DNA of 64,000 bases from Afipia sp. (GCA_016201045.1 JACQDM010000002.1:682001-746000); one strand, 5' to 3'. Shown: positions 9,217 to 18,848, counted from the stretch's first letter. Translations and numbers: made by a program. The notes: a model not told the origin generated them from the sequence alone.

Positions 9217-10461
9217 TCATTCCGCGCGCCAGCTATAGATCCAGTTCTGCCGCGCCAGCATGTTCGCTCCGCCGAGCACCCTGATCGCCTGATCGCGCGC
9301 GAACGCGATCGACCCGCGCATGTGGTAGATTTCTCCGGTGGTGCGCGCAGTGCGCTGAACATGCGATACGCGCGGCGCGCGCAGGTTCGCGTATTTCGCA
9401 AACGCAGCCGTGACATTGTCCTTGCCGTCCTGAAGACACTTCGCAATCACCGCGGCGTCTTCAATGGCCATGCCTGCGCCTTGCGCCACGAACGGCAACA
9501 TCGCGTGCGACGCATCGCCGAGCAGCGCGACGGTGCCTTTGCCCCAGACGCCGCCGTCCTTCATCGCGAACATCGCCCATTTGCGCCAGCCTTCGACAGC
9601 GCCGATCAGCATGCGCGGCGCAATCGGCCACATCGGGGGCAGAAAATGTTGCGTGATTTCTGCGGTGTCGCCGGGTTCGCTCCATCCCGGCTTATTCCAC
9701 TCTCCGGTGATAATGGCGACGACGTTGATGCGCTTGCCGTCCTTCATTGGATAGGCGACGATATGCGCGTTCGGTCCCATCCAGAGCTGCACGCGCTTGG
9801 CGTTGAATTCGCGCGGCAGCTGATCGGCACCGACCGTGCCGCGCCAGGCGATGCGCCCGCTGAACGCCGGCTGCACATCCGGGTAAAGCTGCTTGCGCAC
9901 GGTGGACCATACGCCGTCCGCGCCGATCAATGCGAGCGCCGGTTCCTGCTGGCGCATCGAGCCCTTGCGCTGAACGACGGTGACGCCCTTGGCGTAGCTC
10001 GCGACATCCTCATACGTGCAGCCGAGGCGCAGCTCGATGTCGTGATGGGTGGTCACGCGGGCGAGAAGGGCCGCCTGCAAATCCGCGCGGCGGAGAATCC
10101 AATAGGGCGCGCCGTATTTCGTATTGGTGCCGCCGAGCGGAATCCGGCCGAGTTCGCCGCCTGAACGCGCACTGTTCACCGAAATGCCCTCGGGTGCGAT
10201 GGCGTAAGGTGCGAGGTCTTTTTCGAGCCCGAGATCGATCAGCACGCGGCTTGCATTGGGCGACAATTGCAACCCGGCGCCCGCTTCTTCGAGCTTTTCG
10301 GCGCGCTCCATGATGACTGCGCGAAAGCCGCGTGCCGCGACCGCAAGAGCCGCCGTCAGGCCGCCGATGCCTGCGCCCGCAATGACGATGCTACGCGATA
10401 ACGCCACGACGCGCCGATGTCCCCTGGCCGGAAAGTGAGCCGGAAATTGCCCCTGTGGCAA
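9217..10461 (-). CDS. FAD-dependent monooxygenase (salicylate hydroxylase-like); true start probably slightly internal
   Basis: SIVIAGAGIGGLTAALAVAARGFRAVIMERAEKLEEAGAGLQLSPNASRVL; LLGDASHAMLPFVAQGAGMAIEDA. Confidence 0.9.
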   Translation of the reverse strand: MPQGQFPAHFPARGHRRVVALSRSIVIAGAGIGGLTAALAVAARGFRAVIMERAEKLEEAGAGLQLSPNASRVLIDLGLEKDLAPYAIAPEGISVNSARSGGELGRIPLGGTNTKYGAPYWILRRADLQAALLARVTTHHDIELRLGCTYEDVASYAKGVTVVQRKGSMRQQEPALALIGADGVWSTVRKQLYPDVQPAFSGRIAWRGTVGADQLPREFNAKRVQLWMGPNAHIVAYPMKDGKRINVVAIITGEWNKPGWSEPGDTAEITQHFLPPMWPIAPRMLIGAVEGWRKWAMFAMKDGGVWGKGTVALLGDASHAMLPFVAQGAGMAIEDAAVIAKCLQDGKDNVTAAFAKYANLRAPRVSHVQRTARTTGEIYHMRGSIAFARDQAIRVLGGANMLARQNWIYSWRAE

Positions 10462-10527
10462 TGTCCATAGCCCAGATCGGATTCCAAGGGACGCGCAAAA
10501 GTATGACGTGGTGAACGCATAAAAGCG

Positions 10528-10773
10528 TTAAGCCGCCTTGTCCTTCAGGGCGCATTCGGGCGGGCGGGCTTCGCCGGGGCCGAGGTCGGCGGCGTAGCGG
10601 AACAGCGTCGAGCAATAGGGGCAGATGATCTCGTTGTCGTTGCCGAGATCGAGGAACACGTGCGGATGGTCGAACGGCGGATTCGCGCCGACGCACATGA
10701 ATTCGCGCGAGCCGATCTCGATAACGGCAACGCCGGTATCGTTCTGAAAATGGGGGACGACGTGATCGGCCAT
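10528..10773 (-). CDS. zinc-finger (zf-CHCC type) domain protein
   Basis: 81 aa: MADHVVPHFQNDTGVAVIEIGSREFMCVGANPPFDHPHVFLDLGNDNEIICPYCSTLFRY; C/H/CxxC pattern. Confidence 0.85.
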   Translation of the reverse strand: MADHVVPHFQNDTGVAVIEIGSREFMCVGANPPFDHPHVFLDLGNDNEIICPYCSTLFRYAADLGPGEARPPECALKDKAA

Positions 10774-11029
10774 GACGGATTGCCTTAAATTCCAAATTCC
10801 AGCGGGGCGCGAGACGCAAAAGCGCGCCGCCGATTCGATAGTAACGGGTTGCAGCGAATTCATACAGAGCGGCTTCCAATTCAAGGCCGGATAACCGCTG
10901 CCCACGGATCGGATTCGACACAAAACCGCCCCGTTGGGAAAGCCCTTCTTTGGTTGGGGAGGTTGTGTCTCAAATGCGGCATACCCACTTATCCCATGCG
11001 ACAAATTTACCGACGGATAGCGCTTTAGT

Positions 11030-12157
11030 ATGAAGAGCGGTTGGCGGATCGGCATAGGTGTGACGGGCGCGGTGCTCTGTGCCGCTGTCCTCGCCCTTCT
11101 ATGGCCGCACGCGCGGGACGCAGCGACGCTATTGCTGGCGCAGGACGATCCGGTTGCGCTGTCGGATATTCAGTTGGATTCCGCCTTGCGGAATAATCCG
11201 AATGTGATCGGCGAGAATGTCGACGAGGCTTTGAAAGCCAACGATGCCGATCTCGCCAAGAGTTTCACCGATCTTGCAGGCGACAATGGATCGCCGGTTG
11301 CGGCTGAGGTCGCCGCGCAGGTCGATGCGGCTGTCGCTCAGGAGAATTCGACGTCGTCGACGGCTACGCGTTTCGCAAAGGGTCTCATCACCGGCGAGGC
11401 CGACGATGTGGCGAGCCTGTCGGGAACGGTAGCCGGAGATCTGTTCGTATTCGGCGACATCCGCGATGTGATCCGCGAAGGCAAGCATCTGGTGATGGGC
11501 GAGGAGGCCGATCGGCTGGTGCTCGGCCTTGCGACGGCCGGCATCGCGGTCACCGCTGCGACTTACATCTCCGTTGGCGGGGCGGCGCCGGTGCGCGCGG
11601 GCCTCACAATGGTGAAGGATGCGCGCAAGGTTGGACGGCTCGGCGCGGGATTGACGGAATGGGCCGGGCGCTCCGCGCGCGGCGTGGTCGACGGACCGCT
11701 GCTGCAAAAGGCTGTCGCTGATGCATCGATTGCACGGCCCGGCCAAACGGTCAGCGCGGTGAAGGCCGCGTTCAGGGCCGAGAAAGCCGGTGCTCTGGTT
11801 CGTCTCGCCAAGGATACCGGCCGTGTCGCCGAGAAGGCCGGCACCAGGGGCGCGCTCGACGTGTTGCGCATCGCGGACGGTCCTGCGGATGTTGCGCGTG
11901 CGGCGAAACTCGCCGAGAAGAAAGGCAGCCAGACCCGCGCGATAGTCAAAGTGCTCGGCCGCGGCGCATTGCTGATCGCGGCCGGTGCGTTCAATCTCGC
12001 GTGGTGGGTATTCGGCGCATGTCTTGCGCTGATAGGGCTTCTTGCCTCGATCAAGGCGACGACCGAACGATTGACCTATTCCTATCTGCAGCGGAAGAAA
12101 CTCAAACGCGCGCGGCGTGAACTTCTGCTCGCGCAGAATTCAGCGATTGCCGCATAA
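11030..12157 (+). CDS. hypothetical membrane protein
   Basis: 375 aa ORF, N-terminal signal/TM, C-terminal TM segments, good coding bias. Confidence 0.75.
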   Translation: MKSGWRIGIGVTGAVLCAAVLALLWPHARDAATLLLAQDDPVALSDIQLDSALRNNPNVIGENVDEALKANDADLAKSFTDLAGDNGSPVAAEVAAQVDAAVAQENSTSSTATRFAKGLITGEADDVASLSGTVAGDLFVFGDIRDVIREGKHLVMGEEADRLVLGLATAGIAVTAATYISVGGAAPVRAGLTMVKDARKVGRLGAGLTEWAGRSARGVVDGPLLQKAVADASIARPGQTVSAVKAAFRAEKAGALVRLAKDTGRVAEKAGTRGALDVLRIADGPADVARAAKLAEKKGSQTRAIVKVLGRGALLIAAGAFNLAWWVFGACLALIGLLASIKATTERLTYSYLQRKKLKRARRELLLAQNSAIAA

Positions 12158-12212
12158 CGCGGCTGGCAACATCTGCGCGTCGCGGCTAAACCCCTTCCCG
12201 AATCTTCCTGAC

Positions 12213-12992
12213 ATGGACTGGCCGATGCCGAGCTTTCATCACGGCTCCGTTGAAATTGCGTATCTCGACGAGGGCCAAGATAACACAATGGGCGATCCAA
12301 TCGTTCTGGTTCACGGCTTTGCGTCCAGCAAGGACATCAACTGGATCTATCCATCATGGATTTCGACGCTGACGAAGGCCGGCTATCGCGTCGTCGCGCT
12401 CGACAATCGCGGCCACGGCGAGTCGAGCAAGCTCTACGATCCCGAACTGTATGGCATCGGCACGATGGCCGGTGACGTCCGCGCGTTGATGGATCATCTG
12501 GAGATCGAACGCGCCGACATGATGGGCTACTCGATGGGCGGCCGCATCACCGCGTTCATCGCGGCTCATTATCCTCAACGATTGAGGTCTGCCATCCTCG
12601 GCGGCATCGGCATCGGCTTGATCGACGATACGGGGCGTCCGGGCGAAAATGTAGCGACTGCACTCGAGGCTGCGTCGCTCGATGACGTCACCGACCCGAT
12701 GGGCCGCACGTTCAGAGCGTTTGCAGACCAGACCCGCTCCGATCGCAGGGCGCTTGCGGCGTGCATGCGCGGGTCGCGCCGCCTGATGACGCGCGAGGAA
12801 GCTGCCTCCATCAAGGTACCGACGCTGATCGCGGTCGGCACGACGGACGATGTTGCTGGCTCCGGCCCCGAACTAGGCCAAATCATTAGCGGATCGCAGG
12901 TTCTCGACATACCGGGACGCGATCACATGCGCGCCGTCGGCGACCGCGTTTACAAAGAAGGCGTGCTTGAATTTCTGACGAAACGCCCGTGA
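12213..12992 (+). CDS. alpha/beta hydrolase
   Basis: VLVHGFASSKDINW, DNRGHGESSK, MMGYSMGGRITAFIAA, catalytic motifs. Confidence 0.9.
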   Translation: MDWPMPSFHHGSVEIAYLDEGQDNTMGDPIVLVHGFASSKDINWIYPSWISTLTKAGYRVVALDNRGHGESSKLYDPELYGIGTMAGDVRALMDHLEIERADMMGYSMGGRITAFIAAHYPQRLRSAILGGIGIGLIDDTGRPGENVATALEAASLDDVTDPMGRTFRAFADQTRSDRRALAACMRGSRRLMTREEAASIKVPTLIAVGTTDDVAGSGPELGQIISGSQVLDIPGRDHMRAVGDRVYKEGVLEFLTKRP

Positions 12993-12998
12993 ATTTGC

Positions 12999-13037
12999 GG
13001 AGAATATTATACTCCGCGATGGAGAATATCATTCTCC
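12999..13037. promoter_or_regulatory. two tandem 17-bp palindromic operator-like sites upstream of cysE
   Basis: ggagaat-att-atactcc (12999-13015) and ggagaat-atc-attctcc (13021-13037), centres 22 bp apart. Confidence 0.55.
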
Positions 13038-13121
13038 CGTAAACCCTATGAGGCATTGCGGGCTTTCGCTTCGCGATTATGTGCTAGGATCGTTCACCTC
13101 GATCCCGCCGGATGAATCGCA

Positions 13122-13946
13122 ATGGCCCAGCATCTTCACGATCAGAAGCCTTCACTCTCGACCGTCGATCCGGTCTGGACCCGCATCCGCGACGAGGCGG
13201 AAGAAATCGTGCGCCGCGAGCCTGAGCTTGCGACCTTCATCTACTCTTCAGTACTGCATCACGACCGTCTCGAAGACGCCGTCGTGCATCGCGTCGCCGA
13301 GCGTCTCGATCATTCGGCGCTGTCCGGCGATCTGATCCGTCAGGCCTACAACGACGCGCTGCAGGCCGATCCCGATCTCGGCAACATTTTCCGCGCCGAT
13401 TTGGTCGCCGTGTACGACCGCGATCCGGCCGTCTCTCGTTTCATCGACGCGCTGCTCTACTTCAAGGGCTTCCATGCCATTCAGGCGCATCGCCTCGCAC
13501 ATTGGCTGCACAAAAACGGCCGCAAGGATTTCGCCTATTACATCCAGAGCCGCTCGTCGGCGGAATTTCAGGTCGATATCAACCCGGCTGCGAGGATCGG
13601 GCGCGGGATTTTCCTCGATCACGCGACGGGATTCGTCGTCGGAGAGACCGCGGTAATCGAAGACGACGTGTCGATCCTGCACGGCGTCACGCTCGGCGGC
13701 ACCGGCAAGGAGAACGAGGACCGCCATCCGAAAATCCGGCACGGCGTGATGCTCGGTGCCGGCGCAAAAATTCTTGGCAACATCGAGATCGGCCATTGCG
13801 CGCGTGTCGCATCGGGTTCGGTGGTGCTGAAAGACGTGCCGCACAATGTGACGGTCGCAGGCGTGCCTGCGAAAATCGTCGGCGAGGCGGGTTGCGCCGA
13901 GCCGTCGCGCACCATGGACCAGATGTTCATGTCGCTCGGTTCCTGA
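13122..13946 (+). CDS. cysE: serine O-acetyltransferase
   Basis: ARIGRGIFLDHATGFVVGETAVIEDDVSILHGVTLGGTGKENEDRHPKIRHGVMLGAGAKILGNIEIG left-handed beta-helix. Confidence 0.95.
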   Translation: MAQHLHDQKPSLSTVDPVWTRIRDEAEEIVRREPELATFIYSSVLHHDRLEDAVVHRVAERLDHSALSGDLIRQAYNDALQADPDLGNIFRADLVAVYDRDPAVSRFIDALLYFKGFHAIQAHRLAHWLHKNGRKDFAYYIQSRSSAEFQVDINPAARIGRGIFLDHATGFVVGETAVIEDDVSILHGVTLGGTGKENEDRHPKIRHGVMLGAGAKILGNIEIGHCARVASGSVVLKDVPHNVTVAGVPAKIVGEAGCAEPSRTMDQMFMSLGS

Positions 13947-14060
13947 CCGGCAAGCAATTTGTGCGGAAGATTGTCGTGGGATTGGCCGGAATTTGATCTG
14001 GCGAAGACCCGCAACTCCCACTAAAGCTGTCGCAGACAAAACTTAAGCGGGAGCCGCGCC

Positions 14061-14282
14061 GTGGACGTTCAGGAAGTCAGAAAGCTCGACGCCTATCTCA
14101 AGCGTCTGTTCGGAAATCCGAAAATCCGCGTGGTGCCTCGCCCGAAGAAGGACGACTCCGCGGAAGTCTATATCGGCGAAGAATTCATCGGCGTGCTGTT
14201 CGTCGATGACGAGGACGACGACCGTTCGTTCCAGTTCCAGATGGCCATTTTGGAAGACGATCTGATGGACGAGGCAGGTTGA
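14061..14282 (+). CDS. DUF3126-type small protein
   Basis: MDVQEVRKLDAYLKRLFGNPKIRVVPRPKKDDSAEVYIGEEFIGVLFVDDEDDDRSFQFQMAILEDDL. Confidence 0.85.
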   Translation: MDVQEVRKLDAYLKRLFGNPKIRVVPRPKKDDSAEVYIGEEFIGVLFVDDEDDDRSFQFQMAILEDDLMDEAG

Positions 14283-14807
14283 TTGCCGTCTCTCCGACGA
14301 CTGGAGAATCACGGATCGTTGTTTCATCCGGAGGTGCGCTTTGCCTGTCCCAATGGCCCCTGTGATCCTTGGGCGCGTCCCGGCGAAGGTCTGTCAATTC
14401 CTGGTTTGTTAGACTTCTACGCAGATCCGGTTAGCGACTTTTTGATCGCATGCATCGTCGTCGGCGTGCCTGTTTTTTTCTACTGCTATTTTAGAAAATC
14501 GACGATCTTTCGATATTTTAAAGCTGCAATTTCCCTACTGTCGTGCCTCTTGGTCATCGTATTCATTGGTTTTTATACTTATTGGGAAATATCGATCGAA
14601 CATCCGTATGTATCAAATTTTCTGGTTCTCGCGATAGTCCTAGCAATTCCGATTTGGATATCGACGATTGTCGAAATTAGAAGTTTGAAAGCGGCGTTGT
14701 CGGGAAATTATAAAGCCACAGGACTGTTGTCGCTTTTGTCGTTTGTCCTTCTAAATTTTTATACCGTTGTGTTCTTCACTATTCTTTTTAGACAAGACGT
14801 TTTGTGA
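14283..14807 (+). CDS. hypothetical membrane protein in an AT-rich block (start uncertain)
   Basis: ORF with 4-5 hydrophobic helices; conspicuous AT richness from ~14400 to 14800. Confidence 0.5.
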   Translation: MPSLRRLENHGSLFHPEVRFACPNGPCDPWARPGEGLSIPGLLDFYADPVSDFLIACIVVGVPVFFYCYFRKSTIFRYFKAAISLLSCLLVIVFIGFYTYWEISIEHPYVSNFLVLAIVLAIPIWISTIVEIRSLKAALSGNYKATGLLSLLSFVLLNFYTVVFFTILFRQDVL

Positions 14808-14814
14808 TACGCAA

Positions 14815-15537
14815 TCAGTTCCGCCCCTTCCGCATCCGCGCGACAAGCTGATCCATCGCGCTCGCGACATCGCGCCATTGCGCGAGCCAGCTTCTCGGAA
14901 ATCTGAAAATCAAATCCGCGCCGTCGATGCGCCGCTCGCTCAGGCACATGCCGGGCGTGACGCCGTCGCGCATGCAGCGCGCGATGAATTGCGGCGACGA
15001 CGAATAGACCAAATCTTCGCCAGTGTAGGGCGTGTTGTCGCGGAACGGGCGCGCGCTCAAGCCCTCGGTCGCGCGCGCGGGGTTTGAATCCAGATAGCGC
15101 GGATAGATCGTCCGCACCCGCTCGTCGGGCGACAGCGCATCGTGATGCGCGGCAATCGACAGGAAGATGCGGTCGATCTGCGGCAGGTTGTCTTCCGCCG
15201 TTTCGGCGGTGACGTGCGCCTGCGCGTCGGGCGGCGCGAGCGAAGGATAGTCGAAATTCAGATCGACGCGCTCCTGCGGGCCGCTGCGCTTCTGAAGTTT
15301 GACGCGGATTGCCTTGGTCGGCACGTTGAACGCCACGCCGCCGATCGTCATCGGCAGATGCGACGGATCGGACGGTTTCTCGGCATCCCACGTCGGCCAA
15401 AGCAGATAGACGACGATCAGAACGGCGGCGAGGCCGGCTGCTGCCGCGATCAGGAACGGCATCAAATGGCTGCGACGGCCCTGCGGGTGCAGACGGCCGC
15501 GCCTCTGCGCATGCGATGGTGAATAGTAGGACGACAT
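14815..15537 (-). CDS. hypothetical protein with single N-terminal TM anchor
   Basis: Start MSSYYSPSHAQRRGRLHPQGRRSHLMPFLIAAAAGLAAVLIVVYLLWP at 15537. Confidence 0.8.
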   Translation of the reverse strand: MSSYYSPSHAQRRGRLHPQGRRSHLMPFLIAAAAGLAAVLIVVYLLWPTWDAEKPSDPSHLPMTIGGVAFNVPTKAIRVKLQKRSGPQERVDLNFDYPSLAPPDAQAHVTAETAEDNLPQIDRIFLSIAAHHDALSPDERVRTIYPRYLDSNPARATEGLSARPFRDNTPYTGEDLVYSSSPQFIARCMRDGVTPGMCLSERRIDGADLIFRFPRSWLAQWRDVASAMDQLVARMRKGRN

Positions 15538-15662
15538 GATCGGGGGCACGCTTTCTGCGGGCAAACGGTCGAATCTCCCCACTATGCCATGCAGTCGTTT
15601 AATTTTTGCCGGTTCCGCGCGCCGCCGGGGTGGCCAAGCCATGCAACGCAGCCGCGCCACTG

Positions 15663-15677
15663 TTAACCTTTCTTTAA
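15663..15677. promoter_or_regulatory. perfect CtrA-like box
   Basis: ttaacctttctttaa = TTAA-N7-TTAA (reverse strand reads TTAA-N7-TTAAC). Confidence 0.6.
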
Positions 15678-15753
15678 GGATGAAGTGGCGGCGGCGTGCG
15701 TATTTTGCGAAGTCTCCCGGCGCCGAGTGAGTATTGCGTGCTGGGAATTTCAG

Positions 15754-16080
15754 ATGTCGCCGGAAGCGTTCAATTCGCTGTTTTCATTGCTGATCGGATT
15801 TTCGCTCGCGGGTGCATTGAGCAGCGGCTATCAGGCATTCCTTACCAAGCCTGCGGGTTTCGGTCTGCTCACCGAGGAAGCTCCGAAGGCCTTCGCGGCC
15901 GTTCCGTTTTTAGTGTTCGCGGCACCCTTCATCATCATGCGCAACACGCTGCGCGGACACCGCATCGAAAAGCGCCGTGTCGAATTCGTGATGATGGCGA
16001 CCATCATCGCCGGTTTCTGGAGCATGATGTCCGGCACCTGCGTTCTCATGGCTCTGAAAGCGGCCGGCGTCGTCGCCTGA
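15754..16080 (+). CDS. small conserved membrane protein (DUF6949-like)
   Basis: MSPEAFNSLFSLLIGFSLAGALSSGYQAFLTKPAGFGLL... Confidence 0.75.
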   Translation: MSPEAFNSLFSLLIGFSLAGALSSGYQAFLTKPAGFGLLTEEAPKAFAAVPFLVFAAPFIIMRNTLRGHRIEKRRVEFVMMATIIAGFWSMMSGTCVLMALKAAGVVA

Positions 16081-16140
16081 TTTCGCCACTCGCCATCGCG
16101 CATCCGTTCGTGGCATGGTCTCCGCTCATTGGAGACTGAC

Positions 16141-16671
16141 ATGGCGATCTACGAACTCGACGGCAAATCTCCCGAACTTCCAGCGGACGGACAGTACTTC
16201 ATTGCGGAGACTGCGACCGTTATCGGCAACGTGCGTCTGAAGACCAACGCGAGCGTCTGGTTCGGCTCGGTGCTGCGCGGCGACAACGAATTGATCGAGA
16301 TCGGCGAGGGATCGAACGTGCAGGACAACTGCACCTTCCATACCGATCCGGGATTTCCGCTGACCATCGGCAAGAACTGCACCGTCGGCCACAACGTTAT
16401 CCTTCACGGCTGCACCATCGAAGACGGCGCGCTCGTCGGCATGGGCGCGATCATCATGAACGGTGCGCAGATCGGGAAGGGCTGTATCGTCGGCGCCGGT
16501 GCGGTGATCACCGAAGGCAAGACTTTCGAGGATCGCGCGCTTGTGGTCGGCGCACCTGCGCGCGTCATTCGCACGCTGACGGAAGAGCAGGTCAAGGCGA
16601 TGACCTACGGCGCGCCGCACTACGTTCACAACGGCAAGCGCTTCAAGGCCGGCTTGAAAAAAATCGGTTGA
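16141..16671 (+). CDS. gamma-carbonic anhydrase family protein
   Basis: VWFGSVLRGDNELIEIGEGSNVQDNCTFHTDPGFPLTIGKNCTVGHNVILHGCTIEDGALVGMGA. Confidence 0.93.
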   Translation: MAIYELDGKSPELPADGQYFIAETATVIGNVRLKTNASVWFGSVLRGDNELIEIGEGSNVQDNCTFHTDPGFPLTIGKNCTVGHNVILHGCTIEDGALVGMGAIIMNGAQIGKGCIVGAGAVITEGKTFEDRALVVGAPARVIRTLTEEQVKAMTYGAPHYVHNGKRFKAGLKKIG

Positions 16672-16674
16672 CGA

Positions 16675-16941
16675 TCAGGCAGCGTTCAGAAACTCGACAC
16701 CGATCTCGCTTCCCTTCTGCCAGACGAGGCGGCAGCGGGTCGTCTTCCGGACGTCGCCGGTGAATGCGATCGACAATTTGCCGTCGATCGGGCCCTTGTC
16801 GTGCACCAGAATCTTCGCGCCGGAGAGCGACAGGTCCAGCACCGTGCAGTTGCGTTTTGCAAATCCGCCGTCAAGCGTCATCCACACATGCTGCTGCATC
16901 TTGTGACGCGGCTTGCGGGTCTCTCTTTTGAAAATCGCCAT
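16675..16941 (-). CDS. PilZ domain protein
   Basis: MAIFKRETRKPRHKMQQHVWMTLDGGFAKRNCTVLDLSLSGAKILVHDKGPIDGKLSIAFTGD. Confidence 0.85.
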   Translation of the reverse strand: MAIFKRETRKPRHKMQQHVWMTLDGGFAKRNCTVLDLSLSGAKILVHDKGPIDGKLSIAFTGDVRKTTRCRLVWQKGSEIGVEFLNAA

Positions 16942-17221
16942 CGTGAGTACTCCGATCTGAGGAGCGTTATACGCGATGGAACTTTCGGAAAATTTGAATC
17001 GATTGAATGGATCAAAGGCAAACGATTCAGACCGCGTTAACCAAGCAATTTTCTCCGCGCGGGTGTCTCGACACCGCTTCGCGCGTGAGTGGCGCCGCAC
17101 GGTCCAAGCCGCGCGCCGGTGAGTCCAAGCGTCCAATCCCAAAATTCGCTAGGAATTACAGACGAATGATCGTGGCGCGGCAACGGTGCCGCTCCGCGCT
17201 TGGGGACATTGGGAGGCATCG

Positions 17222-17923
17222 ATGCGGACACTTCTTCTTGCGGCGGCGAGCGCGGTCGCGCTGACAGCTCCGGCACTTGCGGCGGACATGTCCGCTCCGG
17301 CACCGGCGCCATACGTCAAGGCAGCCTATGTGCCGCCTCCATTCACCTGGACCGGCCTCTATCTCGGCGCTCATGGCGGATACGGTTGGGGCCGCATGAC
17401 CGGAAGCGATCCGACGGGCGCTACGCCCGACAGCATCGTCGATACCAAGGGTGGCGTCGCCGGCGGCCAGGTCGGTTATCTCTATCAGATCGGTGCGCTG
17501 GTTCTCGGCGTCGAAGGCACTTACGCGTGGGCCGACATCAAGCAGAGCATGGCATTGGGTGTAGGTACTGCGACTGTTAAGAACGACTACATCGCAACGG
17601 TTGCAGGTCGCGCCGGTTATGCGTTCGACCGCGCTTTGATTTACGGCAAGGGCGGTGTTGCGTTCACGCGCGATAGGGCAGATGCGACCGACGGTCTCGG
17701 CGGCACATCGACCGGACGCTTCAGCCACACCGGCTATGTAGTAGGTGGTGGTTTAGAATACGCCTTCGCGCAGAATTGGTCGGCGCGCGTTGAATACAAC
17801 TACCTCGGCTTCGGCGCGCAGCTGGAGACGCCAAGCTCCGCCGGCGGTCTCGTCGCGACGCCAATGAATGTCAGCAACAAGATTTCGACCGTCACGTTCG
17901 GCGTGAACTACCATCTGAACTGA
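17222..17923 (+). CDS. outer membrane beta-barrel protein (Omp25/Omp31-like)
   Basis: Signal peptide; FTWTGLYLGAHGGYGWGR...; C-terminal TVTFGVNYHLN. Confidence 0.92.
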   Translation: MRTLLLAAASAVALTAPALAADMSAPAPAPYVKAAYVPPPFTWTGLYLGAHGGYGWGRMTGSDPTGATPDSIVDTKGGVAGGQVGYLYQIGALVLGVEGTYAWADIKQSMALGVGTATVKNDYIATVAGRAGYAFDRALIYGKGGVAFTRDRADATDGLGGTSTGRFSHTGYVVGGGLEYAFAQNWSARVEYNYLGFGAQLETPSSAGGLVATPMNVSNKISTVTFGVNYHLN

Positions 17924-17947
17924 CGATTTCCAACTCCAGTAGACTTG

Positions 17948-17975
17948 AAGCCGGTTCGCGAGAACCGGCTTTTTT
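17948..17975 (+). terminator. Rho-independent terminator of the OMP gene
   Basis: aagccggtt-cgcgag-aaccggctt followed by T-run. Confidence 0.9.
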
Positions 17976-17997
17976 CGTCGGCGAAATGAAAATGGGT

Positions 17998-18028
17998 GCG
18001 GCCGAACCTTGGGGGAAGGTTCGGCCGC
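17998..18028 (-). terminator. perfect 13-bp stem hairpin downstream of the transglutaminase-like gene
   Basis: gcggccgaacctt-ggggg-aaggttcggccgc; only moderately T-rich after it on the minus strand. Confidence 0.5.
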
Positions 18029-18101
18029 GCACGATCCGGTCTGGGACGGGGAGGGGTGGGGATACGACCGGGTCGTGTAGCTCCGTTGTTGTTTTGAAAT
18101 G

Positions 18102-18731
18102 TCAGCGCGAGCTTGCGGTGGCGACGGCAGGACGCGAGTCGCCGAGCGACACCCACACATTCGGATCGGCCTGCGACTGGCGCTTGACGAAGCGGTAGCC
18201 CGTCTCGGTCCACGCCACGACGTCTTCGTTCTGGTTGTCGAGAACGAACTCGCCCTTGTCGGACTTCACGGTGAGAACCGCGTGGCCTTCGCCCTTCTTG
18301 TCGCGAACGACCGTGATCAGCAGCGCTTCACGAGGCCAGCCGGCGTCGATCAGCATCTTGCGTTTCATCAGCACGTAATCTTCGCAGTCGCCGTAGCCGT
18401 CGGTCGGATACGACCACTTCTCGATGACGCCCCAGTGTTCCTGGTCGGTCATCGGCTTGACGGTTTCGTTCACCCAGCGATTGACGCGGAGCATGTCTTT
18501 CCATGCGGTCTGCGTCATGACGATGTCGCGTGGCTGCGTCGCGCCGCCACGGCAATCGGCCGGATTGTCGGCACAGAACTCGACCCAGCCGATCGGCGGA
18601 CGCGCCGTATCGCCAAGGCTGGCATAAATCACTTTGTCCCCGGCGGCATTGGCGCTCGCCGTCATTCCGATGAGGCTGATGGCAACCGCCAGACCTCGAA
18701 CGAAATTCTCCCGTCCCTTGATTGAAAACAT
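18102..18731 (-). CDS. bacterial transglutaminase-like cysteine peptidase (BTLCP), secreted
   Basis: Signal peptide; GDCEDYVLMKRKMLIDAGWPREALLITVVRDKKGEGHAVLTVKSDKGEFVLDNQNEDV. Confidence 0.93.
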   Translation of the reverse strand: MFSIKGRENFVRGLAVAISLIGMTASANAAGDKVIYASLGDTARPPIGWVEFCADNPADCRGGATQPRDIVMTQTAWKDMLRVNRWVNETVKPMTDQEHWGVIEKWSYPTDGYGDCEDYVLMKRKMLIDAGWPREALLITVVRDKKGEGHAVLTVKSDKGEFVLDNQNEDVVAWTETGYRFVKRQSQADPNVWVSLGDSRPAVATASSR

Positions 18732-18848
18732 TGTGGCCCCCTTTTTTTGTTGGGACCAGAATGCGCGGAAGGATTTTCAGCGGGCCGAATTACGGCATGT
18801 GGATTTGATGCAAAGGCGAGTAAAAACAGGGACTTATTTGATGCTTAC

